From an uncultured Collinsella sp. (GTDB taxonomy: Bacteria; Actinomycetota; Coriobacteriia; Coriobacteriales; Coriobacteriaceae): a stretch of 9,769 bases of DNA. The translations under genes were made by a program, and so were the position numbers. The stretch spans positions 1 through 9,769 of the forward strand of contig CABUQI010000044.1 of assembly GCA_902493545.1 (NCBI GenBank), read 5' to 3'. The notes beneath the pieces were generated by a model. It searched no databases, was not told the origin of the DNA, and was given only the letters and a program-made list of their open reading frames with translations. Below are positions 1 to 5,897 of this stretch, piece after piece. Numbering within the stretch: position 1 is the first letter of the stretch; each line of letters begins with the position of its first letter.

Positions 1-818
1 CCGAGCACATCCAGGACAACGTGTACAACATGGTCATGGACTACCTTGCCTGCGGTATCGATCCCGACAAGACCATGATCTACGCGCACTCCGCCGTGCC
101 CGCCGCCAACCAGCTCATGCTGCCGTTCCTGTCGCTGGTGTCCGAGGCCGAGCTGGCGCGCAACCCCACCGTCAAGGCCGAGATGGAGGCCTCGGGCCAT
201 GAGCTTACCGGCCTTCTGCTCACCTACCCGGTGCATCAGGCCTGCGACATCCTGTTCTGCAAGGGCAACGTGGTGCCCGTCGGTCGTGACCAGCTGCCGC
301 ACATCGAGCTCACCCGCACCATCGCCCGCCGCTTTAACAACCGCTACGGCAAGGTATTTCCCGAGGTCGACGCATTGCTGTCCGAGACCCCGCTGCTTCC
401 CGGCCTTGACGGTCGCAAGATGAGCAAGAGCTACGGCAACGCCATCAATATCTCGATGACCGCCGAGGAGACGGCCAAACGCATCAAGAAGAGCCAGACC
501 GACTCCGAGCGCATGATCACGTTCGATCCCGAGAACCGCCCCGGCGTGTCCGGTTTGCTTTCGACGGCCGCCATCTGCACCGGTCGCTCCGAGGTCGAAA
601 TTGCCGAGGAGATTGGCATGGGCGGCTCCGGCCAGCTCAAGAAGTACGCGACCGAGGCCGTCAACGAGTACTTCGCACCTATCCGCGAGCGTCGCCAGCG
701 CTACGAGAACGATCTGGATTACGTGAAGGACGTGCTGCACGAGGGCAACCGTCGCGCCAACGAGATCGCCGAGCAGACCCTGGCCGAGGTTCAGGACGCC
801 ATGGGCATGGTGTACTAG
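1..818 (+). CDS. trpS: Tryptophan--tRNA ligase (TrpRS), 5'-truncated by window edge
   Basis: This cytoplasmic class I aminoacyl-tRNA synthetase charges tRNA-Trp with tryptophan using ATP. The reading frame is open to the left edge (first full codon at 3), so the N-terminal Rossmann half with the HIGH-type motif is missing and the true start is outside the window. About 272 residues remain. Visible family marks are the tryptophan-pocket segment VGRDQLPHIELTR (about 279-317) and the ATP-binding KMSKS loop, here exactly KMSKS in GRKMSKSYGN (417-431). The C-terminal helical anticodon-binding part ends in the TAG at 816-818. TrpRS is usually about 330-350 residues, so roughly 70 are lost upstream. 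A GC-rich intrinsic terminator follows 35 bases after the stop, so this is the 3' end of its transcript. The identification rests on these motifs and is firm. Confidence 0.96.
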   Translation, partial: EHIQDNVYNMVMDYLACGIDPDKTMIYAHSAVPAANQLMLPFLSLVSEAELARNPTVKAEMEASGHELTGLLLTYPVHQACDILFCKGNVVPVGRDQLPHIELTRTIARRFNNRYGKVFPEVDALLSETPLLPGLDGRKMSKSYGNAINISMTAEETAKRIKKSQTDSERMITFDPENRPGVSGLLSTAAICTGRSEVEIAEEIGMGGSGQLKKYATEAVNEYFAPIRERRQRYENDLDYVKDVLHEGNRRANEIAEQTLAEVQDAMGMVY

Positions 819-853
819 ACCGATCTGCTGGCTTGAGCTTTCGATTGCTTTAG

Positions 854-881
854 GGCGGGCGCTACGGCGTCCGCCTTTTTT
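854..881 (+). terminator. Rho-independent terminator of trpS
   Basis: A 9-bp stem (854-862 with 867-875, one G-T wobble) closes a TACG tetraloop and is followed at once by six T (876-881). This is a textbook intrinsic terminator on the + strand, 35 bases after the trpS stop. Confidence 0.93.
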
Positions 882-903
882 GGAGCCGGACCGCTTCGGC
901 TCC
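882..903. repeat. 7-bp inverted repeat abutting the trpS terminator
   Basis: GGAGCCG (882-888) and CGGCTCC (897-903) are perfectly complementary around an 8-nt spacer and start directly after the T-run of the trpS terminator. No T-run follows on the + strand. Its function is unknown; it is the second of five hairpins in this gap. Confidence 0.6.
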
Positions 904-928
904 GTCCATCACACTCCCCCGACAAACA

Positions 929-970
929 GGAACAGGCCCGCTGGCAGTTAGTTGCCAGCGGGCCTGTTCC
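929..970. repeat. Perfect 18-bp inverted repeat in the trpS-MGMT gap
   Basis: Bases 929-946 and 953-970 are perfect reverse complements (18 bp) around a 6-nt centre. This is one of the strongest hairpins in the window. On the minus strand it is followed by TGTTTGTC, a poor but T-rich tail, so it could end a minus-strand transcript. On the + strand no T-run follows. It could equally be a REP-type element. No gene reads into it except through the repeat copy at 1155-1195. Confidence 0.75.
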
Positions 971-1154
971 CGAAGTACACCGTTGAATCGCACAGAGGGG
1001 AGGAATGCGAATCAAACTCAACAGGGCAGGCTTTTTCATCGCCTATTGCCTGCTCCGTTGCTGAAACCAATATAGTTCACCGTGGTTTACTTTCTGATGG
1101 CAAAGTACGCCACCACACCTTCTCCATAAGTTAGCTCTGGTAAACCTACAGCGT
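971..1154. other. Gene-free stretch with two further hairpins
   Basis: I see no convincing gene here. There are two imperfect but long inverted repeats. Bases 1019-1031 pair with 1048-1060 (12 of 13 pairs including one G-T; 16-nt loop). Bases 1082-1093 pair with 1102-1113 (11 of 12 including one G-T; 8-nt loop). Short frames (for example 1005-1064, 19 codons) have the Shine-Dalgarno-like GGGGAGG only one base from the ATG and resemble nothing I know. The stretch may encode a structured RNA on either strand or may be repeat debris. Confidence 0.4.
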
Positions 1155-1195
1155 AAAACCACCACAAAGGGGACAGGCGCCTTTGTGGTGGTTTT
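1155..1195. repeat. Palindromic repeat family 1, copy A (terminator-like)
   Basis: The arms AAAACCACCACAAAGG (1155-1170) and its exact reverse complement (1180-1195) form a 16-bp stem around the loop GGACAGGCG. The copy begins 16 bases beyond the stop of the minus-strand MGMT-like gene. The stem ends in TTTT on both strands, so it can serve as a bidirectional intrinsic terminator. Three more copies lie in this window. Confidence 0.9.
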
Positions 1196-1211
1196 CGCCA
1201 CGGCAGAACCG

Positions 1212-1532
1212 CTAGAGCCCGGCAGGCCAGCGACAGGCGGCCAAGTCGACGTGCATGTCGTCCTTAAACGCCACACCTTCCCCTAGCAAAAGCTCACGTT
1301 GAGCATCGGGACCGCCAAAAGCGAAGCCCTCGCATATGTGCCCGTCGGCAAACACCACGCGGTGACAGGGAATCTCGCCGGGGCGCGGATTACTATGCAG
1401 GGCATACCCCACGTACCGCGCACTTCGTGGACGACCGGCGAGCAGCGCCACCTGACCGTACGTAGCGACCATCCCCTCGGGAATCTGCTCGACCACCTCG
1501 TACACCCGCTCAAAAAAGCCCTCAGACGCCAT
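1212..1532 (-). CDS. MGMT/ATL-family DNA-binding-domain protein (alkyltransferase-like)
   Basis: This 106-residue protein corresponds to the C-terminal DNA-binding domain of O6-alkylguanine-DNA alkyltransferases without the N-terminal domain. Visible marks are the helix-turn-helix stretch ATYGQVALLAGRPRSARYVG (about residues 23-42), an arginine at the usual arginine-finger position (R39) and PCHRVV (55-60). PCHR keeps the alkyl-acceptor cysteine (C56). True ATL proteins have another residue there, often tryptophan, so this may retain transferase chemistry or may act as an ATL-like damage sensor that flags O6-alkylguanine for nucleotide excision repair. The ATG at 1532 is chosen because AAGGGAG lies 6 bases upstream (1539-1545). 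The longer in-frame ATG at 1571 would start inside repeat copy B and has no better ribosome site. The gene is flanked on both sides by family 1 repeats and is probably monocistronic. Confidence 0.88.
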   Translation of the reverse strand: MASEGFFERVYEVVEQIPEGMVATYGQVALLAGRPRSARYVGYALHSNPRPGEIPCHRVVFADGHICEGFAFGGPDAQRELLLGEGVAFKDDMHVDLAACRWPAGL

Positions 1533-1561
1533 CGATCGCTCCCTTCCACCCTGAAAAGCAT

Positions 1562-1600
1562 AAACCACCACAAAGGTACCTGTCCCCTTTGTGGTGGTTT
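1562..1600. repeat. Palindromic repeat family 1, copy B (terminator-like)
   Basis: A 15-bp perfect stem (1562-1576 with 1586-1600) encloses the loop TACCTGTCC, which is GGACAGGTA on the minus strand. The loop is therefore inverted relative to copy A. The copy lies 11 bases after the stop of the minus-strand degV-like gene and 29 bases upstream of the MGMT-like start, so it separates the two transcripts. Confidence 0.9.
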
Positions 1601-1611
1601 TGACCGGAAAG

Positions 1612-2466
1612 CTAGTTGGCGGGGCGGAAGAAGGCTACGGCTACGGCGCCGGGGCCCACGTGGGTGCCGATGGTGGCGCCAATGGTGTGGATGGGCAGCT
1701 CGTTCTCGGTGTGTCCAGCCCACAGCGCGGCGCTGTCCTCGATGTACTTCTTGAGCACAGCGTCCGAAAGGCCCGTATAGCCCAGTGCCAGCGGCATGGA
1801 AAAGTCGACGCCGCCCGCCTTTTCGACCTTCTGGTTGAGCAGGTTACGGCCGTTCTTGGAGCCACGAGCCTTGCCCAGCTGCACGATAAGGCCGTCCTCG
1901 GCGGCCACTACGGGCTTCACGTTGAGCAGCGTGCCCACAGCGCCCGCAGCGGCAGACAGGCGACCGCCGCGCACCAAGTACTCCAGCGTCTCGAGCAGGC
2001 CGATGACGACCACGCGGTCACGGACGGCCTCTACGGCCGCCGCGATTTGGGCCGCACTACGGCCCTCGTCCACCAAGCGCAGCGCATACTCGACCAGGAC
2101 ACGTTCGCCCAGGGTGACGTTATTGCTGTCTACCACGAACACGTCGCCGCCCGGCGCCTCGGCAAGTGCGGTACGGGCACTCTGATTGGTGCCCGAAAGC
2201 TTGGCGCCCACGGTAATAATCACTGCCTCGTCGCCGGCCTCACGCGTCTCGGCAATCGCCTGTGAAAACGCGTACGGGTTGACCTGACCGGTCTTGGGCA
2301 GCTCATCGCGCTCCACGAGCATCTCGTAAAAGCGCTGGTGATCGATGTCGACGCCATCCATGTACACATCGGTACCAAAGGTAACGGACAGCGGCAGAAC
2401 ACGCAAAGCGGGGTGCTCAGCCGGCGACATATCGCTTGCGGAATCGGTAATAATACGAATGGACAT
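1612..2466 (-). CDS. DegV family protein, fatty-acid-binding (FakB-like)
   Basis: DegV/FakB proteins are soluble carriers that bind one fatty acid and, where a FakA kinase exists, present it for phosphorylation to acyl-phosphate for membrane lipid synthesis. The 284 residues match the usual size of about 280. Motifs in order are the N-terminal IITDSASDM (5-13), KLSGTNQSA (89-97) matching the LSGT-QSA fatty-acid-head-group region, VDSNNVTLGE (112-121), RGGRLSAAAG (166-175), LNVKPV (181-186) and the C-terminal IGATIGTHVGPGAVAV (262-277). The ATG at 2466 has AAAGGA six bases upstream. The longer open frame to 2571 lacks family sequence. No fakA is in the window, so kinase coupling is an inference from the family. 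A MarR regulator lies 119 bases upstream on the same strand, and repeat copy B follows the stop. The paralogue type and bound lipid cannot be told from sequence. Confidence 0.92.
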   Translation of the reverse strand: MSIRIITDSASDMSPAEHPALRVLPLSVTFGTDVYMDGVDIDHQRFYEMLVERDELPKTGQVNPYAFSQAIAETREAGDEAVIITVGAKLSGTNQSARTALAEAPGGDVFVVDSNNVTLGERVLVEYALRLVDEGRSAAQIAAAVEAVRDRVVVIGLLETLEYLVRGGRLSAAAGAVGTLLNVKPVVAAEDGLIVQLGKARGSKNGRNLLNQKVEKAGGVDFSMPLALGYTGLSDAVLKKYIEDSAALWAGHTENELPIHTIGATIGTHVGPGAVAVAFFRPAN

Positions 2467-2585
2467 AACAAATCCTTTCTTGCGCGGAGCTCGCGCGGGG
2501 AATTTTGACAGCAATGCCCCGGCACGGTATACGCGCTCAAACGGGACTATGCAGTTGTTAATGGGAAGCAAATGCCTTGGCGGCC

Positions 2586-3035
2586 TTAGATCTCGCGCAG
2601 GGTGTCGAGAATCGTACGCAGCGATGCATACATCTGCTCGCGCTGCTCCACACCCATAGCCTTACCGGTGGTATCGAGCACCTCGCGAATGATGCGGTCC
2701 GCCTCGCTCATGCTCTCGCCGCCCAGAGCGGTCAGGCGAACCGGAGCACGATACTTAACGGCGGCATCGCCCGAGTCATCAACCTCAACAAAGCCGCCCT
2801 CCTCCAGGTGCACCAGCGTGCGCGAAACGGCAGCGCGCGTCACGCCGGCCACGCGAGCCAGGTCGGCGCCGGTCATACCATCCTTGCTGCGCTCCAGGTA
2901 GTACAGGCACATGACGTCGGAGCCCTTGAGGCCCAGCCTTGCGCCCTCGGACGTCTTGATACGCTGAATCTCCTTGTAGAGCCCGCTAATCAGTCCAACA
3001 AAATCCTCAAAACGTGTCTCGTCGTTCTGCTGCAT
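2586..3035 (-). CDS. MarR-family transcriptional regulator
   Basis: This 149-residue cytoplasmic winged-helix repressor or activator is expected to act as a dimer. The N- and C-terminal helices (about 5-35 and 108-147) form the dimerisation part. The DNA-binding core is MTGADLARVAGVTRAAVSRT (54-73) followed by LVHLEEGGFVEV (74-85), and the wing contains DDSGDAAVKYRAPVRLT (86-102), the usual MarR position of D/R wing residues. The start at 3035 is the only ATG that precedes the family fold; a GAAAGGCGG ribosome site lies about 9 bases upstream. It is the gene before the DegV-like gene, with no obvious terminator in the 119-base gap, so the two may be co-transcribed. That arrangement recalls FabT, a MarR protein that controls fatty-acid synthesis genes in lactic acid bacteria. 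The ligand and targets are unknown. Confidence 0.93.
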   Translation of the reverse strand: MQQNDETRFEDFVGLISGLYKEIQRIKTSEGARLGLKGSDVMCLYYLERSKDGMTGADLARVAGVTRAAVSRTLVHLEEGGFVEVDDSGDAAVKYRAPVRLTALGGESMSEADRIIREVLDTTGKAMGVEQREQMYASLRTILDTLREI

Positions 3036-3061
3036 GGGAGACGACCGCCTTTCGCTTGCAT

Positions 3062-3081
3062 GATGCTAACGGGTAAACATC
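3062..3081. promoter_or_regulatory. Imperfect palindrome upstream of marR-type gene, possible operator
   Basis: GATGCTAACGGGTAAACATC is a 20-base imperfect palindrome (7 of 10 half-site positions symmetric) located 27 bases upstream of the MarR start. MarR proteins commonly autoregulate through 16-20 bp palindromes in this position. I could not place a convincing -35/-10 pair, so this is only a candidate. Confidence 0.25.
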
Positions 3082-3140
3082 TTAGCCGCATGTCCGAACC
3101 CCCGTACCCAAATACCCCATTTGTTAACCCATCAACATAA

Positions 3141-3179
3141 AAACCACCACAAAGGGGACAGGCACCTTTGTGGTGGTTT
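3141..3179. repeat. Palindromic repeat family 1, copy C (terminator-like)
   Basis: A 15-bp perfect stem (3141-3155 with 3165-3179) encloses the loop GGACAGGCA, in the same orientation as copy A. It lies 26 bases after the stop of the minus-strand B3/B4 gene. The minus strand continues with TTT then TTATG, so it can terminate that transcript before the MarR promoter region. Confidence 0.9.
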
Positions 3180-3205
3180 GGGGCATCAATAGGTTCTAGG
3201 CGCCG

Positions 3206-3925
3206 CTACAGCTCCACACAGGGATTGTCGCGGGTCACAAGCGTCTTAACGACAACCGTAGCGCCCAGATAGCGCTCGAGCAGCTCGGCCAAGCGATCGA
3301 CGGCGGCCTGACAGTCCCCCATCCGCTCGGGCTCCACGCACTCAATCGCCAGAAATGCGTCCGCCGAATCGTCGGACAGGGCCGTTCGAACGCCGTCGCG
3401 CCAGTTCCAGCAGCGGCACACGGCGCCCGCATCGTCGATGTAGGCCAGCTCGCCAGGCAGCGTCGGGTCATCTGCTTCCTCGCCAAGCGGCAAGAACGCA
3501 TCGCCACCGTCGGTCACCTTCAAGCGAAGGTCTCCCTCGATCGCATGCAAATCCTCGCCTCCCACGGGCAGCGCGTAGGTCAGCGACACCGTGTTGTAAA
3601 TATCCACCGCGGGCGTAATGTGGCCCACCGGTTTGCCTTTGAGCACGCGTTTGAGCAGGTTCTCGATTGAGCAACGCGCGCCCTTTTTGGTCTTGAACAG
3701 ACGATAGGCCTCGCGCCATGCTTTGACCGGTGCGTTCTCGCTGATAGTATCGCTTGTCAGGTGGCGCTCCGCATCGATGTTGGCGCGGTCGAGCAGCGCG
3801 GCGATCGCATCCACGCCCTCCTGGGGAATCTGAGCCGCGGGCTTCATGCCCTTTACGACCACGACGCCGACCGCCGCCTGCGGAAACAGCTCCCAAAATG
3901 ACTCCTCGGCAACAAAGCCCTTCAT
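3206..3925 (-). CDS. Stand-alone B3/B4 tRNA-binding-domain protein
   Basis: The 239-residue soluble protein matches the B3/B4 domain (PF03483) that in phenylalanyl-tRNA synthetase beta chains forms the editing module. Here it is free-standing, without catalytic or anticodon-binding domains. Recognisable parts are the entry segment VKAWREAYRLFKTKKGARCS (67-86), LLKRVLKGK-VGHITPAVDIYNTVSL (90-115), AIEGDLRLKV (128-137) and the late LAYIDDAGAVCRCWNWRDG (160-178). Stand-alone B3/B4 proteins are often annotated only as domain-containing. A tRNA or mischarged-tRNA editing role is plausible but inferred. The start at 3925 is chosen because AAGGGAG (3931-3937) lies 5 bases upstream; the in-frame ATG at 3940 overlaps that site. 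Its promoter and a hairpin-rich leader (3926-4063) suggest regulation by attenuation. Repeat copy C follows the stop. Confidence 0.85.
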   Translation of the reverse strand: MKGFVAEESFWELFPQAAVGVVVVKGMKPAAQIPQEGVDAIAALLDRANIDAERHLTSDTISENAPVKAWREAYRLFKTKKGARCSIENLLKRVLKGKPVGHITPAVDIYNTVSLTYALPVGGEDLHAIEGDLRLKVTDGGDAFLPLGEEADDPTLPGELAYIDDAGAVCRCWNWRDGVRTALSDDSADAFLAIECVEPERMGDCQAAVDRLAELLERYLGATVVVKTLVTRDNPCVEL

Positions 3926-3930
3926 ACGCT

Positions 3931-3937
3931 CTCCCTT
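3931..3937 (-). promoter_or_regulatory. Ribosome binding site deciding the B3/B4 gene start
   Basis: AAGGGAG on the minus strand, 5 bases before the ATG at 3925, selects that start over the upstream ATG at 3940, which would put the first codons on the site itself. A 6-bp GC hairpin (3946-3951 with 3958-3963) sits just upstream. Confidence 0.7.
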
Positions 3938-3969
3938 CATCGTGCACGCCCGAGCGAGGGCGTCTAAAC

Positions 3970-4028
3970 AAAAAGCGCCCCCACGGCGGCCACCTTCAAA
4001 GTCCTACGGTGCCGCCACAAGAGCGCTT
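3970..4028 (-). terminator. Intrinsic terminator/attenuator in the leader of the B3/B4 gene
   Basis: On the minus strand a long hairpin forms. Its base is AAGCGC/GCGCTT (4028-4023 with 3978-3973). After an internal loop come GGCGG/CCGCC and CACC/GGTG with one bulged base. TTTTT runs into 3970 directly after the stem. It lies 45-48 bases upstream of the B3/B4 start codon and downstream of that gene's predicted promoter. pckA already has repeat copy D as a terminator, so this second terminator is best read as a leader attenuator of the B3/B4 gene. Confidence 0.7.
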
Positions 4029-4033
4029 ACGCT

Positions 4034-4055
4034 GCCCCCATCCGGAGAAGGGGGC
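4034..4055 (-). repeat. Leader hairpin upstream of attenuator (possible antiterminator partner)
   Basis: GCCCCC (4034-4039) and GGGGGC (4050-4055) form a 6-bp stem with a 10-nt loop. The same GCCCCC occurs at 3977-3982 inside the terminator stem. The minus-strand GCCCCC at 4055-4050 could therefore pair either with 4039-4034 or with the terminator 3' arm, which are mutually exclusive folds. Six-base matches are weak evidence in GC-rich DNA. Confidence 0.4.
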
Positions 4056-4069
4056 GATATGTCAGGCGT

Positions 4070-4098
4070 ATTGTAACCTGAGTCATCCGCCCAAGCAA
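4070..4098 (-). promoter_or_regulatory. Predicted sigma-70-type promoter of the B3/B4 gene
   Basis: On the minus strand TTGCTT (4098-4093) and TACAAT (4075-4070; 5 of 6 consensus) are separated by exactly 17 bases. Transcription would start near 4063, giving an untranslated leader of about 138 bases. The -35 box overlaps the outer edge of repeat copy D. Confidence 0.55.
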
Positions 4099-4137
4099 AA
4101 CCACCACAAAGGTGCCTGTCCCCTTTGTGGTGGTTTT
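4097..4137. repeat. Palindromic repeat family 1, copy D (terminator-like)
   Basis: A 16-bp perfect stem (4097-4112 with 4122-4137) encloses the loop TGCCTGTCC (GGACAGGCA on the minus strand), in the same orientation as copy B. It lies 15 bases after the pckA stop, with TTTT at the end of the minus-strand arm, and probably terminates pckA. Confidence 0.9.
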
Positions 4138-4152
4138 GGGCCTGAGGCGACG

Positions 4153-5823
4153 CTAGTGGCGGAGTCCCAGCAAGCCGCGGCCGCGATGACGGGCCTCGGC
4201 GGACACCTGGGCGTGCGGGCCGGCGGCCTTGACGGACTCGGGCAGGTGGGAGTACTTCTTCTCGAAGTTCTCCTCAAACATCACCGCCAGGTTGTGCGCG
4301 GCCTCGTCGTAGCGCGCGGTGCTCTGCCAGTACTGGCGCGGCACTAGGATGCCGTCGGGCACACCGTGGCACGTGGTGGGAATGTCGACATTAAAGATGT
4401 CGTCGTGCACAAACTCGCTGTCCTCGATGGTACCGTCGAGGGCGCGAGCGACCAGCGAGCGCGTGTAGGCAAGCTCGATGCGATGGCCCACGCCATAGCC
4501 GCCACCAATCCAGCCGGTGTTAACCAGGTAGACGCGCGTGCGGCCGTCGGCGATGCGCTCGCCGAGCATCTTGGCATAGACCATGGGGTCGAGCGGCATA
4601 AACGGCTCTCCGAACAACGAGGAGAACGTGGGCGTGGGCTCGGTGACGCCGACCTCGGTGCCGGGGATCTTGGCCGTAAAGCCCGTCACAAAGTGATACA
4701 TGGCGGCGTCGGCCGTCAGGCGCGAGATGGGCGGCAACACGCCAAAGGCGTCGCAAGTCAGGAACAGCACGACACTCGGAGTGGTGCCCATGCCCTTAGT
4801 CCACGCGTTAGGAATGTGCTCCACGGGATAGGCCACGCGCGTGTTGTGCGTGATCGAGATGTCATCGTAGTTGGGCTTGCGGTTCTCGTCGAGCACCACG
4901 TTTTCGCAGATTGCGCCAAAGCGGACAGCGTTGAAGATCTCGGGCTCGTGGAAGGCGTCTAGGCCCTCGCATTTGGCGTAGCAGCCACCCTCGATGTTGA
5001 AGATGCCCATGTCGGACCAACCGTGCTCGTCGTCGCCGATCAGCAGGCGCGTGGGATTGGCCGAAAGCGTGGTCTTGCCGGTGCCGGACAGGCCAAAGAA
5101 CACGGCGGTCTCGTGCGTGACGGGATCCATGCTGGCCGAGCAGTGCATGGGCAGCACGTCGTCCTCGACGGGCAGCAGATAGTTCATGACGCTAAAGATC
5201 GACTTTTTAATCTCGCCGGAGTAGCCGGTGCCGGCGACCAGAATCACGCGTTCCTGGAAATTGATGACCACGGCGGCGCTGGAGTTGAGGCCCTTGATGG
5301 CAGGGTCGCACTGGTAGCCGGGTGCCGCGAGCACGCAGAAGTCGGGCTCGCCGGTGCGCGCGATTTCACGGGCGAGCGGACGGGCAAGCATTTGCTTAAT
5401 GAAGAGTGCCTGGCTGGCACGCTCGCAGGCAACAAGCAGGCGACGCGTGTGGTTGCGGTCGGCGCCCGCCATGCCGCGCGTGACGAACACATCGCGCTCG
5501 TTGAGATAGTCGACGATGCCGGCTTTGATGACCTCGTAGCTTTCGACGGACAGCGGGCGGTTGACGGCGCCCCAGGCAATCTTGTCGTGGACATCGGGGG
5601 TGTCAACGATAAAGCGGTCGTTGGGCGAACGTCCGGTACGCTCCCCCGTCTCGATCACCAGCGCGCCGTTGGATGCCATGCGGCCTTCGTTGCGGCGGAT
5701 GGCATGCTCGACGAGCTCGGCTGCCGGCAGGTCAACCAGCAGGCGGGGCTGGTTCTCAGCGGGGTCTTCGACCAGCGTAATGCCAAAATTGGACAGAACT
5801 TCTGCAGGGGTAACACCAGGCAT
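4153..5823 (-). CDS. pckA: Phosphoenolpyruvate carboxykinase (ATP)
   Basis: This cytoplasmic enzyme (EC 4.1.1.49) interconverts oxaloacetate + ATP and PEP + CO2 + ADP. In fermentative gut bacteria it often runs towards oxaloacetate. The 556 residues fit the family (about 530-550). Marks in order are RTGRSPNDRF (about 62-71, substrate site), GYSGEIKKSIF (about 200-210), the P-loop FGLSGTGKTTLSANP (about 243-257), the metal-binding GDDEHGWSDMGIFNIEGGCYAKCEGL region (from about 263) and NTRVAYPVEHIPNA further on. The ATP type, not the GTP type, is indicated by this P-loop and overall pattern. The ATG at 5823 has a near-perfect AAAGGAGG 4 bases upstream (5828-5835). The frame stays open to 5937, but that extension runs through the promoter region and is not family sequence. 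Repeat copy D follows the stop, and a perfect 16-bp palindrome lies 75 bases upstream. The permease gene upstream is on the same strand. Confidence 0.97.
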   Translation of the reverse strand: MPGVTPAEVLSNFGITLVEDPAENQPRLLVDLPAAELVEHAIRRNEGRMASNGALVIETGERTGRSPNDRFIVDTPDVHDKIAWGAVNRPLSVESYEVIKAGIVDYLNERDVFVTRGMAGADRNHTRRLLVACERASQALFIKQMLARPLAREIARTGEPDFCVLAAPGYQCDPAIKGLNSSAAVVINFQERVILVAGTGYSGEIKKSIFSVMNYLLPVEDDVLPMHCSASMDPVTHETAVFFGLSGTGKTTLSANPTRLLIGDDEHGWSDMGIFNIEGGCYAKCEGLDAFHEPEIFNAVRFGAICENVVLDENRKPNYDDISITHNTRVAYPVEHIPNAWTKGMGTTPSVVLFLTCDAFGVLPPISRLTADAAMYHFVTGFTAKIPGTEVGVTEPTPTFSSLFGEPFMPLDPMVYAKMLGERIADGRTRVYLVNTGWIGGGYGVGHRIELAYTRSLVARALDGTIEDSEFVHDDIFNVDIPTTCHGVPDGILVPRQYWQSTARYDEAAHNLAVMFEENFEKKYSHLPESVKAAGPHAQVSAEARHRGRGLLGLRH

Positions 5824-5864
5824 GGGGCCTCCTTTAAAAACGCGGCACGTGGACGCGGCGCGCA

Positions 5865-5880
5865 CTTTACTCACGTAAAG
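5865..5880. promoter_or_regulatory. Short inverted repeat in the pckA leader
   Basis: CTTTAC (5865-5870) and GTAAAG (5875-5880) are perfect reverse complements around TCAC, 42 bases before the pckA ATG. This could be an operator half-site pair or a leader hairpin. No factor can be named. Confidence 0.3.
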
Positions 5881-5897
5881 CCCGTTGTACCCGATAT

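Noticed and set aside
815..1039. A 74-codon minus-strand frame after trpS
   Set aside because: It would be translated through the perfect 18-bp hairpin and through the trpS terminator, with no ribosome site that convinces.
1005..1064. A 19-codon peptide after GGGGAGG in the trpS-MGMT gap
   Set aside because: The ribosome-like sequence is only one base from the ATG, the frame overlaps a hairpin, and the peptide resembles nothing I know.
819..1154. A tRNA gene in the gap
   Set aside because: None of the hairpins form a cloverleaf, and no T-loop GGTTCRA or acceptor pairing was found.
1591..2265. A 224-codon + strand frame opposite the degV-like gene
   Set aside because: It starts inside repeat copy B and mirrors DegV codons; the DegV frame carries the family motifs.
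3970..4055. T-box leader upstream of the B3/B4 gene
   Set aside because: GGCGGCACCG on the minus strand vaguely recalls the T-box antiterminator, but the bulge sequence does not match, there is no stem I with a specifier loop, and the leader is too short.
1155..4137. CRISPR array made of the repeated palindromes
   Set aside because: The four copies are 370-1580 bases apart with genes between them, alternate in orientation, and no cas genes are present.
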